Below are positions 30,501-39,437 of a stretch of DNA of 64,000 nt, one piece after another; the stretch's first letter is position 1; each line of letters starts with the position of its first letter. The notes under the pieces are model-generated. The model did no database searches. It was not told the DNA's origin and saw only the letters and a program-made list of their open reading frames with translations. Both the position numbers and the translations under genes were made by a program. The stretch comes from Arthrobacter citreus (GTDB taxonomy: Bacteria; Actinomycetota; Actinomycetes; Actinomycetales; Micrococcaceae), in NCBI RefSeq assembly GCF_038405225.1, contig NZ_CP151657.1, positions 2,170,001-2,234,000 on the forward strand, read 5' to 3'.

Positions 30501-31598
30501 GGATATGGTCAGCTCAGCGATGAGTTCGAGGACATTGAGAAATCAGTCCACGCGCTGATCAGCCGCGGCGCCGGTTACGGGATCCACGTGATCGCGACCT
30601 GTTCGCGGATGAACGAAATCCGCATTTCCCAGCAAAGTTTCTTCGGCAACCGCATCGAGCTCAGGCTCGCCGATCCGGGAGAATCCGCCCACGGCCGCAA
30701 ACCTGCTGAGGCCGTGACCACGGACAGTCCGGGCCGGGCGCTCATGGACCGGAAGCTGCAGGGGCACTTCGCGCTGCCGCGGGTGGATTCAAACCCCGAC
30801 GGCGGTTCGGCCACCGAGGGACTGCGTGAACTGGTGGCTGCGGTGGCCGCGTCCACCATTGAACGGGCCATGCAGGTCAGGGTCCTTCCGGGGATGGTTT
30901 CCGCGGCCGCTGCTCCCACCCCCAGTGCTGCGGCTGCCGTTCCGCTCGGTCTCCGCGAAACTGATCTGGGCACGGAAATCCTGGATCTGGACGGGCGGGA
31001 ACGGCACCTGCTGATCATGGGTGATGATGGCTCCGGCAAGACCAATGTCATGCGCTCGGTTATCCGGCGGCTCATGGAACAGCACCGGCCCGAGGACATA
31101 GTCTTTGCTGTCTTCGACCCGCGCCGGAGCCTGACCGGGGAAGTTCCGGCCGAGTCCCTGGGCGGCTACGCGACAAGCGCCGCACTGGCTGATCAGCTCG
31201 CCGCCGCCGTCGCCGGAGAACTGCAAAAACGCAGCACGGCGGCTCCGGCGGAACTGGCCGGCCTGCCGCGCATCGTGCTCGTGATTGACGACTACGATGT
31301 CCTGACCGCCGGCGGAGCGTCACCGCTGAGCCGGTTGACCCCGTTCCTTCCGTTGGCACCGGAGATTGGCCTGCACGCGGTGCTGTCCCGGCGGGTGCGC
31401 GGGGCCAGCCGCGGCATGTACGAGGCGTTTTTCACCGCGCTGCGGGATTCCGGCAGCGGAGCGTTGATTCTCTCCGGAGACCGGGCCGAAGGGACCCTTA
31501 TCAACGGCATCAGGGCGCGGACGCTGCCCCCGGGGCGGGCCCAGCTGATCCAGCCGGGCAAGCCGGTCCAGGTGCTCCAGCTGTTCCACAATGATTAG
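27555..31598 (+). CDS. eccC: Type VII secretion FtsK/SpoIIIE ATPase EccC (fused Ca-Cb form)
   Basis: 1347 residues, the size of EccCa plus EccCb fused. Two N-terminal membrane segments (about 38-57 and 60-80) precede three FtsK-like ATPase domains with Walker A loops at about 491 (GATGSGKSE), 870 (GGPQTGKST) and 1154 (GDDGSGKTN). Only domain 1 has a full Walker B with glutamate (LVVIIDEFGEL); domains 2 and 3 read VLDGYGQL and VIDDYDVL, as in EccC proteins where domain 1 drives secretion and the others bind substrate. A low-complexity linker (about 745-780) separates domains 1 and 2. Its stop overlaps the convergent PP2C gene by 4 bp. Confidence 0.95.
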   Translation: MSTRILHRPARTTAPARTMDAFTLDAPPPLEGGKTGMNMMSLVPLLGAGVSMTVMMLFRGSPLAAVGALMMIVTIIASVIMMLSQRGRQGKQRREQRENYLEYLERSRAALRADELKALAVARVASPPPDALFDILRNPQRIWERRRSNEDFLHVRIGTGPRRNRDITIMNPGSALAQTDTFMTTELEILKRRYESSPELPLTVPLDGAGNVSVVGSRSFVTTVARLLLTEGTAFHSPEDLHLALILPEERRDDWEWTAWLPHLADQKSTHPTGPVRRLAPTADALAEVLAEDLDLRSSLAAESRKNFLRGGVGASLPRLLVVSDSYGMLPAELQLPDQQASAGSLGITTLFLVADRRQEPGEVAVRISEEPGEGFILENYRGDPVNPTVEHGTLDSLPVPLAEALAREQAPLRLAPDSLEHDASGNAQGFLEMLGLSANLDEADIRRLWKPRGEVDFLRVPLGPDDRGRPALLDLKESAQFGHGPHGLCVGATGSGKSELLRSMVVGLLATHSPEVLAMVLVDYKGGATFAPFTGAPQVAGVITNLSDDVSLIERVYASLSGEIQRRQEVLKAAGNLANITDYQLHRQELKASGRDLAPLPHLVVIIDEFGELLTARPDFIELFLSIGRIGRSIGVHLLLSSQRIEGGKLRGLDTYLSYRIGLRTLSEAESRTVLDTADAFHLPPVPGFGYLKVDTTTYTRFKAGYVSGPLESAQQDEQPEYKNDHPVVLPVPRYAASLAGPAEARGRAAGGHEAGDGDGEGVAPSAPSSTPSSKRTTGPTVLSTLMDTLSAFPRAVAPIWLPPLPRGISLDQAAGGLSGDNGPSENRGLRLASGGSLRIPVGLLDDPAKQWQGIWELDLAANGGNAAIVGGPQTGKSTALRTIVASLSLTHSPAEVGIYAVDLLGSSLLPLEGLPHVGGVAVRTNREIVRRTVDELLAMLAHREQVFEQHRVDSLASLRRRCLAGEIPELPSADIVLVLDGYGQLSDEFEDIEKSVHALISRGAGYGIHVIATCSRMNEIRISQQSFFGNRIELRLADPGESAHGRKPAEAVTTDSPGRALMDRKLQGHFALPRVDSNPDGGSATEGLRELVAAVAASTIERAMQVRVLPGMVSAAAAPTPSAAAAVPLGLRETDLGTEILDLDGRERHLLIMGDDGSGKTNVMRSVIRRLMEQHRPEDIVFAVFDPRRSLTGEVPAESLGGYATSAALADQLAAAVAGELQKRSTAAPAELAGLPRIVLVIDDYDVLTAGGASPLSRLTPFLPLAPEIGLHAVLSRRVRGASRGMYEAFFTALRDSGSGALILSGDRAEGTLINGIRARTLPPGRAQLIQPGKPVQVLQLFHND

Positions 31599-32428
31599 CC
31601 GGCGTTCCCTGGGGCACCGCCGGAGTCTGCGGCACCGGGAAGGGTTGCCACTGCCGGCACGCTGCCCGTGAGGGAACCTTCCACATAAATGACCAGGACG
31701 GTGACATTGTCGCGCCCGCCGGAGCGCAGGGCCGCCTCAACCATTGCGGCGCAGGCGTCCTGGGGGTTGGCGACGGAGGAGAGGATCTGCTGCAGTTGCC
31801 CGTCGCTGACCTCGCCGGTCAGCCCGTCTGAACACACCAGCAGACGGTCCCCGGGCTCCACCGGAATCAGCCAGTAGTCAGCCTCGGTGTCGCTGCCTGT
31901 TCCCAGGGCGCGGGTGACAACGTGCCGGCGCGGGTGAATCAGCGCTTCATCCGGCGTAATCTGCCCCATGTCCACCAGTTCCTGGACTTCGCTGTGATCC
32001 ACGGTGATCTGTTCCAGCAGCCCGTTGGTCAGGCGGTATGTCCGGGAGTCCCCCACATTGAAGACCAGCCAGCACGGCCGGCCAGCGTCATCACGGACGA
32101 GGACGGCGCCGGTCAGGGTGGTGCCTGCGCGGCCGCCGGTCGCTTCCCGGATTCCGGCATCGGCTTCACGGAGGAGCAGCTGCAGGTCGGACGCGCTGAC
32201 CTCGGGAAGATGCTCGCCCACAAAAGGTGCGTCGCCCAGCGTCCGGACGCAGATGCTGCTGGCCACTTCCCCGGCTTCGTGGCCGCCCATGCCGTCCGCA
32301 ACGGCGAAGACCGGATCCGCAGCGATCAACGAATCTTCGTTTTGGTCACGGCGCAGACCGCGGTCGGAGGCGTAGCCAAAGACGGCACGGACCTCCAGGT
32401 CCGGGGATGTCGTTTCGTCGGAGTTCAT
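31595..32428 (-). CDS. PP2C-family Ser/Thr protein phosphatase
   Basis: 277 residues, soluble, without the C-terminal membrane segment of PstP. The metal-binding motifs are complete: RDQNEDSL, VFAVADGMGGHEAGEVAS, NVGDSRTYRL, LLVCSDGLTGEV and GGRDNVTVLVIY. It dephosphorylates Ser/Thr in proteins; the partner kinase is not in the window. The tail-to-tail overlap with eccC may cause antisense interference. GATAGG lies 6 bp upstream of the ATG. Confidence 0.93.
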   Translation of the reverse strand: MNSDETTSPDLEVRAVFGYASDRGLRRDQNEDSLIAADPVFAVADGMGGHEAGEVASSICVRTLGDAPFVGEHLPEVSASDLQLLLREADAGIREATGGRAGTTLTGAVLVRDDAGRPCWLVFNVGDSRTYRLTNGLLEQITVDHSEVQELVDMGQITPDEALIHPRRHVVTRALGTGSDTEADYWLIPVEPGDRLLVCSDGLTGEVSDGQLQQILSSVANPQDACAAMVEAALRSGGRDNVTVLVIYVEGSLTGSVPAVATLPGAADSGGAPGNAG

Positions 32429-32586
32429 TCACGCCCTATCCGGAAGCTGCCCGCTGTGGTGGTCCACAGTAGTGACACATATTACGCATTTCTCCTGCTT
32501 ACCCTAGCGGAATGCGCAGGCCCTCCGCCCTATCCGGAACTGGCAAGCCTCTGTGACACGCGCTGCGGCGGCCCGGCGGCGAAGGG

Positions 32587-33765
32587 TCAATCGAGGATCA
32601 GTCCCGGACCCGTCCCCCGCGCCAGGGTTACCGGATGGATTTCTCCAAACCCGCGGACGTTGCGCGGCTGGTGCGGGATCAGCACAAACCGGTCATTGTT
32701 CCGCAGGGCCGCCGCCGTCGAGGCATCGGTCAGGACGGTGCCCGGTTCCGCGAGCGAGGTCAGCCGCGATGCCAGGTTCACGGTGGGCCCGTAAATGTCC
32801 CCCAGCCGTGACAGCACCCTTCCCCAGACCAGGGACACACGGGCGGCGGGCAGCAAGTCATCCTCGGTGAAGGCCTTGGCCAGGGCCAGGGAAATCTCAG
32901 CTCCCGCTTCCGGAGTTTCGGCATTGAACAGCACTTCATCACCGATGGTCTTGACCAGCCTGCCACCGCCAACCGAAATGATCTCGGCGCACTTGTGCTC
33001 AAACCGCTGGACCATGTGAGCCAGGGTCTTCTCATTCATCTGGCGTGACAGGGAGGTGTAGGACACCAGGTCCGCAAAGCCGACGGCGCGGGCCAGCGGC
33101 AGCGGGTTGTCGTCGGAGGCCGAGCCATCGTGGCTTGCCAGTCCTGCCTCGGCGCGCAGCGCCAACCGCTGCACCGCAGAGTTCATCTGCCGCTTCCAGG
33201 CATACACGAGCGTCTTTTCCAACGGTTCAATCAGCCCCGGCAGGGCGGCCACCAGCGCTTTGCGGGCCTCGGCGTCGGGAATTCCCCGCTGGACCACCAT
33301 TTCCTCCACCAGGGCTTCAATCTGCCACACCACCATGCGGTCCGTCATTTGCCCAATGGAGCGCATGATCGAAATAGCCGCTTCTTCGGTCAGCTGCTCG
33401 TCGCGGACCAGTTCAATCACGGTGGTCAGCGCTTCGCGGTCCTGCTCGGTGAAGAACACGGCGTCGTCGTCCAGATTGGGAAAGCCCATCGCCCGCCACA
33501 GCTTGCGGGCCGAGAGAAGCGAAACCCCCGCCTCGGCGGCGGCCTCGCGCCGCTTGAGGGTGCGCGGTCCGCCGATCAGCTGGGCCTCGAGCCTGCGCAC
33601 GTCCTCGCGGTCGATGGCGGCCGAGGACTGGGCATCGCCGGTTGTCTCGGCGTCGCCGGAGGATCCGCCTGCAGCGGGCTGGGCCCGGGGAGAAACGGCG
33701 GGCATGGACAGGGTCATGGGTTCAGGATCCACTGCCGGATCGGAATCCCGGTGTTCCTCACTCAT
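32587..33765 (-). CDS. Class III adenylate/guanylate cyclase with N-terminal regulatory domain
   Basis: 392 residues from the ATG at 33765, which has GGGAGGGG upstream. The N-terminal half (about 45-215) contains a helix-rich regulatory region with RRLEAQLIGGPRTLKRREAA and FFTEQDREALTTVIEL, similar to the autoinhibitory domain of Rv1264-type mycobacterial cyclases. The catalytic domain has metal-binding Asp in VGFADLVSYTSLS, the second in KTIGDEVLF, and the transition-state pair in GPTVNLASRL. Substrate choice (ATP expected) is inferred. It overlaps the PH-domain gene by 8 bp. Confidence 0.9.
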   Translation of the reverse strand: MSEEHRDSDPAVDPEPMTLSMPAVSPRAQPAAGGSSGDAETTGDAQSSAAIDREDVRRLEAQLIGGPRTLKRREAAAEAGVSLLSARKLWRAMGFPNLDDDAVFFTEQDREALTTVIELVRDEQLTEEAAISIMRSIGQMTDRMVVWQIEALVEEMVVQRGIPDAEARKALVAALPGLIEPLEKTLVYAWKRQMNSAVQRLALRAEAGLASHDGSASDDNPLPLARAVGFADLVSYTSLSRQMNEKTLAHMVQRFEHKCAEIISVGGGRLVKTIGDEVLFNAETPEAGAEISLALAKAFTEDDLLPAARVSLVWGRVLSRLGDIYGPTVNLASRLTSLAEPGTVLTDASTAAALRNNDRFVLIPHQPRNVRGFGEIHPVTLARGTGPGLILD

Positions 33766-34333
33766 TTCCCCTCCCTTCGTAGTCGTAATCCCCATCTCCT
33801 TCCATATCTACACCATCAAACATGGCGGTCAGCGGCAGCTCCCCAATGGCAGCCAGCACAATGGCCTTGAACTTGTGGACCTCGGGAACGTGTTCGTAGT
33901 GGACCACCCGTTCATACCCAACGTCCACAGCCAGCGTCCCGGAACGCTGCATCCGGTCCGTCACGGTCTGCCACGCCTCCAGCTGGAACACCGAGGCCAG
34001 CGCCAGTTCGCGTTCCCGCCGGCGCAGCACCCCCTGCCGGTGGATCAGGCGGCGGTTCGTCACGATGTACCGGGCAAAGGCCCAGCGCAGCACCGGCGGC
34101 AGGCAGAACCGTGCCATCAGCACCACGGCGACGGCGACGACGGCGGCCTGAAGGTAGGCGTGCCAGTCGGCGACCTGCGCAGGCAGCGAGTCCCGGTCCA
34201 GATAGCCGAAGCCGAACCCGGCGGCGGCGCAGATAAGCACTGCCAGGATAACGGGCCACACCAGCTGGCGGGCGTGCGGCCTGCTGGCCACGATGATCCG
34301 TTCCCCCGGCGCCAGTTTAAGCCGGATGCTCAC
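33758..34333 (-). CDS. Membrane PH-domain (YdbS/bPH2-like) protein
   Basis: 191 residues. Two membrane segments at about 25-45 and 60-80 are followed by a bacterial PH domain (ARYIVTNRRLIHRQGVLRRR, then LASVFQLEAWQTVTDRM and GTLAVDVGYERVVHYEHV). Such proteins are membrane-associated and of uncertain function. The C-terminus is acidic (MEGDGDYDYEGRGNE). Its ATG overlaps the birA stop by 4 bp and its end overlaps the cyclase start by 8 bp, so birA, this gene and the cyclase form one coupled operon. Confidence 0.85.
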   Translation of the reverse strand: MSIRLKLAPGERIIVASRPHARQLVWPVILAVLICAAAGFGFGYLDRDSLPAQVADWHAYLQAAVVAVAVVLMARFCLPPVLRWAFARYIVTNRRLIHRQGVLRRRERELALASVFQLEAWQTVTDRMQRSGTLAVDVGYERVVHYEHVPEVHKFKAIVLAAIGELPLTAMFDGVDMEGDGDYDYEGRGNE

Positions 34334-35214
34334 GCCTGCACGGCGCGCAGGTGCACCACGTCGCCGGCCACGACCGCATGCCGTTCGCCGAGTTCATCAA
34401 CCAGGATCAGCGATCCGTACGGATCCAGGGCGACGGCGCGCCCTGACAGGGCTTTCCCTCCGGGCAGCTCCGCCCGAACGTCCTGGCCCAGGGTGACCAT
34501 GCGTGACGTGATTTTCTCCAGCAGCGAGGTACCGTCGGCCCACACCTGGGACGCGTCGCCGTCGACGGCGCGGAACTCCCGGTACTTGGCGGCCAGTTCA
34601 CGCAAATAGTCTTCCAGCAGGATGTTGCGGTCAGTGGTGGAGGCATACTCCATCAACAGCGATGTGGCCGTGGGAACGGGCAGGTCCTCATCGGTCAGTG
34701 ACACGTTCATGCCGGCGCCGACGACAACGGCGGGAGGAGCGCCGCTTGAATCCATCACGAGCTGGGCCAGGACGCCGGCGAGCTTGCGCCCGTCCACCAT
34801 GACGTCGTTGGGCCATTTCAGCCGCGCTTCGACGCCGGTGCGGCGGGCCACGGACTCGGACAGTGCCAGGGCAGCCAAAAGGGACAGCCAGCCGTAGGAC
34901 TGGGTGGGCAGCGGCCGCCCGCCGGCATTGACCGGACGGAGCAGGACGCTGACAAACAGGGACGAGCGCGGCGGTGCCTGCCAGGTGCGGCCCAGCCGTC
35001 CCCTGCCGGCAGTCTGCATTTCAGCGGTCAGGACTGAGAGGTCCGGAACGTCCGACGGGCGCAGCCGCGCCTCATCAGCCAGGTCCGAGTTAGTGGATCC
35101 GGTTTCGGCGACAACATCCAGGCGGGACAAGGGTCCCCCGGGCGCCACGAGGGCAGCCCTCAGACGCTCCTGGTCAAGCCCTGGTCTTTCCATGCTGGAG
35201 TAACGCAAATGCAT
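34330..35214 (-). CDS. birA: Biotin--[acetyl-CoA-carboxylase] ligase
   Basis: 294 residues without the DNA-binding domain of E. coli BirA. The biotinyl-AMP loop GRGRLGRTW (70-78) and the catalytic KWPNDVMVDGRKLAGVL are intact, and the C-terminal SH3-like cap (GRAVALDPYGSLILVDE) is present. It biotinylates the lysine in the EAMKMEQ motif of the carboxylase alpha subunit encoded at 45771. I chose the ATG at 35214; an ATG seven codons later (35193) is equally possible. Confidence 0.94.
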   Translation of the reverse strand: MHLRYSSMERPGLDQERLRAALVAPGGPLSRLDVVAETGSTNSDLADEARLRPSDVPDLSVLTAEMQTAGRGRLGRTWQAPPRSSLFVSVLLRPVNAGGRPLPTQSYGWLSLLAALALSESVARRTGVEARLKWPNDVMVDGRKLAGVLAQLVMDSSGAPPAVVVGAGMNVSLTDEDLPVPTATSLLMEYASTTDRNILLEDYLRELAAKYREFRAVDGDASQVWADGTSLLEKITSRMVTLGQDVRAELPGGKALSGRAVALDPYGSLILVDELGERHAVVAGDVVHLRAVQA

Positions 35215-35350
35215 GCTTCCGATCTTACGCGGGGTGCCGGACATTACAGCCTGCGCGCACATCGGGGCCCGGCCGGGAGGCATCGGGGCCGGCGGCATCG
35301 GCGCCGGGGAGAGCCGCTGACTCCAGTTCCCGCCGGCGCCGTGTTGCTTC

Positions 35351-36199
35351 TTAGAGGAAGAAGTCCTGCATCAGCTGGTCCTCCGGCGCGCCAAGCGAAT
35401 ACGGACGGAAGTCGGTGATGCCTTCTTCGGCCAGCACCTGCTCGTCAGTGTAGAAGTTCCCGGTGGACTCCCGGCTGGGCCGGGTCAGGATGGCGTGGGC
35501 CGCATCGGCCATGATGTCGGCGCTGCGCGAAGCAGCTGCCATCTTTTCGCCGCCAAGGTTGCGGATGGCCGCGGTGTCGATCGCGGTGACGGGCCACAGC
35601 GAGTTCACCGCGACGCCGTCGTTCTTGAGTTCCTCCGCGAGACCGAGCGTGGTCAGGGACATCCCGTACTTGGCCATCGTGTAGGCAAGGTAGGAGCCGG
35701 CCCACTTTGGATCGAGGTTCAGCGGCGGGGAAAGCGTCAGGATGTGCGGGTTTTCGGAGCGGCGCAGGGCATCCAAGGAGAATTTGGAGAGCATGAACGT
35801 GCCGCGGACATTGATGTCCGCCATCAGGTCGTAGCTCTTCATCGTCACGTCGTCAGTGTTGCGCAGATCAATGGCCGAGGCATTGTTGACCACGATGTCG
35901 ATGCCCCCGAAACGCTCCACGGTTTCCGCCACGGCGCGGGCGACGTCGTCGTCGTTGCGCACATCGCCAATGATCGGCAGGGCCTTGCCGCCGGCTGCCT
36001 CCAGCTGCTCGGCAGCGGTGTAGACCGTGCCCTGCAGCTTCGGGTGCGGTTCTGCGGTCTTGGCCATGATGGCAATATTTGCGCCATCGGCCGCGGCGCG
36101 CAGCGCAATGGCCAGCCCAATGCCGCGGCTGCCGCCGGACATCAGGATGGTGCGGCCGGCAAGGGAACGGGTCTGGGCATCAGGTGTGGGAGAAGTCAT
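35351..36199 (-). CDS. Short-chain dehydrogenase/reductase
   Basis: 282 residues. NAD(P)-binding GGSRGIG (22-28), GDVRNDDDV, NNASAIDLRNTDD and the active-site YLAYTMAKYG (Tyr-xxx-Lys) define the SDR fold; the sequence ILTLSPPLNL supplies the catalytic serine region. It resembles the HSDL2-like subgroup. The substrate is unknown. A perfect 9-bp-arm palindrome 30 bp upstream of the ATG suggests control by a TetR-type repressor. Confidence 0.92.
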   Translation of the reverse strand: MTSPTPDAQTRSLAGRTILMSGGSRGIGLAIALRAAADGANIAIMAKTAEPHPKLQGTVYTAAEQLEAAGGKALPIIGDVRNDDDVARAVAETVERFGGIDIVVNNASAIDLRNTDDVTMKSYDLMADINVRGTFMLSKFSLDALRRSENPHILTLSPPLNLDPKWAGSYLAYTMAKYGMSLTTLGLAEELKNDGVAVNSLWPVTAIDTAAIRNLGGEKMAAASRSADIMADAAHAILTRPSRESTGNFYTDEQVLAEEGITDFRPYSLGAPEDQLMQDFFL

Positions 36200-36228
36200 G
36201 GGAACAGGCTAATACATGCGCGCCGCTT

Positions 36229-36248
36229 ATGTTACTGACCAGTAACAT
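36229..36248. promoter_or_regulatory. 20-bp palindromic operator upstream of the SDR gene
   Basis: ATGTTACTG and CAGTAACAT are perfect 9-bp arms separated by AC. The TTACTnnnCAGTAA form is like TetR-family operators. It lies 30 bp upstream of the SDR start, between the SDR and the divergence-free neighbour at 36276; a regulator is not encoded nearby. Confidence 0.7.
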
Positions 36249-36275
36249 CGTGTCCCAGGTCCGCACGAGGTAGTC

Positions 36276-37154
36276 CTAGGTCCGCACGAGATACACGGCA
36301 AGCAGCACCGCGGCCGTGGTCAGCGCCAGCCGCAGCAGAAAGAACGCCTGGGGGTACCGGCGCGCGGCGCGGAGCCACAGCCCCGATTCCCCGGCGGGCC
36401 AGGACCGGGATTCGCAGCGGATCACGGTCAAAGTGAACACGACCGCCCCGGCCACCCCGCACACCGAGGTCAGGGCACCGACCAGGTTGGCGTTGCCCGC
36501 CAGACCGCCGGCCAGCAAAACGCCCACCGCCAGGCCAAGCGAGCTGCCGCGGCCGACAAAATCCAGGTACCTGGCCATCCCCGGCATGAAGGCCACCAGG
36601 AAACGCCGCGGGATCTCCCGGCGCAGCAGGCGGCCGGCGGAAGCGCGCAGCACCTTCCGGGTGCCCGCGAGCTCTCCGACGGTGCCGGCGGCGGCGACAG
36701 CTGCCATCAGCCCGGAAACCGCTTCGTCGACGGCGGGCCTGCCAGCGGCCCCCAGCGCGGGACGGTTGAGGAGACGCAGCAGGGCCTGCTGCGAAGCTGC
36801 CCGCTCCGCCGGCGATGGCCGGGACCGCAGGGCGCGCCGGGTCCGGCGAACGTACTCCGCTTCCTTCCGCCCGAGGGAGCCCGACGGCGCACTGCCGGAG
36901 TCCAGCGCCGGAGTGCCGCCGGAACCGCCCCTCGGCCGGTCACCGCCGACAAGGACCGCCCGAAATCCAAGGCCGCGGGACGGGAGCACCGCGTCCAACT
37001 CCCGCAGCCTCCGCTCGACCGCCTGCAGGTACGCATCGTGGACGGAGGGCAAGCCTGCATAGTCCCAGCAGGCCCGCGCCAGGATCCACACGCCGAAGCC
37101 GGCAGTGACCAGCGCCGCAGTCTGGACGACCACCCAAAAGTCCGTTTCAAACAC
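36276..37154 (-). CDS. Membrane protein of unknown function
   Basis: 292 residues from the GTG at 37154, which has AAGGAG ten bases upstream; a GTG 11 codons earlier is possible. Membrane segments are seen at about 7-27, then after a basic and Ser-rich cytoplasmic stretch (about 45-165) several more from about 200 to the end (GLAVGVLLAGGLAGNANLVG and later). No catalytic motif is visible. It starts 334 bp from accD and runs the other way, so its promoter shares the intergenic region with accD. Confidence 0.75.
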   Translation of the reverse strand: MFETDFWVVVQTAALVTAGFGVWILARACWDYAGLPSVHDAYLQAVERRLRELDAVLPSRGLGFRAVLVGGDRPRGGSGGTPALDSGSAPSGSLGRKEAEYVRRTRRALRSRPSPAERAASQQALLRLLNRPALGAAGRPAVDEAVSGLMAAVAAAGTVGELAGTRKVLRASAGRLLRREIPRRFLVAFMPGMARYLDFVGRGSSLGLAVGVLLAGGLAGNANLVGALTSVCGVAGAVVFTLTVIRCESRSWPAGESGLWLRAARRYPQAFFLLRLALTTAAVLLAVYLVRT

Positions 37155-37361
37155 GCCGCTGAGACTCCTTCGGAAAAGGACCCGCACCCGCTGCAGGCCG
37201 GAAGAATCCTTTCACGGGCCCCCTCTGTTACACGGAATTTGTTTCATCAAAAGCCCCGGGCACGGCCCGCGGCGCCGCCCGAACCGACACCGGCCGGGCC
37301 GGCTAACAGGCCCGCCACTCCATCCCCGGCATCCTCCGCGGCCAAGCACGGCAGCGCGAAA

Positions 37362-37378
37362 TTGTAGGATCCCTACAC
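37362..37378. promoter_or_regulatory. Operator-like palindrome upstream of accD (gap 37155-37487)
   Basis: TTGTAGGATCCCTACAC contains perfect arms TGTAGG and CCTACA around ATC. It lies about 110 bp upstream of the accD ATG, and 14 of 17 positions match a site at 45656 lying about 100 bp upstream of accC. The shared sequence and spacing point to one regulator for the acyl-CoA carboxylase subunits. The rest of the 333-bp gap has no other gene. Confidence 0.7.
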
Positions 37379-37487
37379 CGGGACTCGGCACAGGGCCTCA
37401 CTAGACTGGACTAATTGCCGTGCGCTTTGTGCAATTCCTACTTAACGCGCAGTGACCGCCCCATCCACTCAGCACTCCGGAGACCAG

Positions 37488-39079
<1,592 letters not shown>

Positions 39080-39083
<4 letters not shown>

Positions 39084-39343
39084 CGGCCTGGGACCTGCCG
39101 GACCCCTGGAGCCGCACCCCGGAGCCGGCCGCGCCGAAGCCGCCGCTGTTCTCCGTCCTGGGCGGCAATCCGTCAGCCGAGGAACTCGCGGCCCTCACCG
39201 CCGTCGTCATGGGTTTGGACGCGGCTGCGGGTGCGTCCACGGGCGCCACGCCGGAGTCGGCGCGCCGGGCCTGGAACCGGCGGCGGATGCTGAGCCTGGC
39301 GCCCAAGCCCGGCCCCGGCTCGTGGCGGCGCAGCTTCCGCTAA
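39080..39343 (+). CDS. accE: Acyl-CoA carboxylase epsilon subunit
   Basis: 87 residues. The N-terminal block [20 protein letters not shown] and the C-terminal W-x-R-x-x-x-L region ([13 protein letters not shown]) match the small actinobacterial epsilon subunit, which stimulates and stabilises the alpha-beta complex. The GTG start overlaps the accD stop (GTGA), giving translational coupling. Confidence 0.9.
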
Positions 39344-39437
39344 GCAGCCTCGGCTCCCACCGGCCCCGGCGGGACAGAAGTTACACGTGTGACTCATGAA
39401 CACGTTGTGCAGGCGGCGTTGGCGTTAGGCTTCACCT

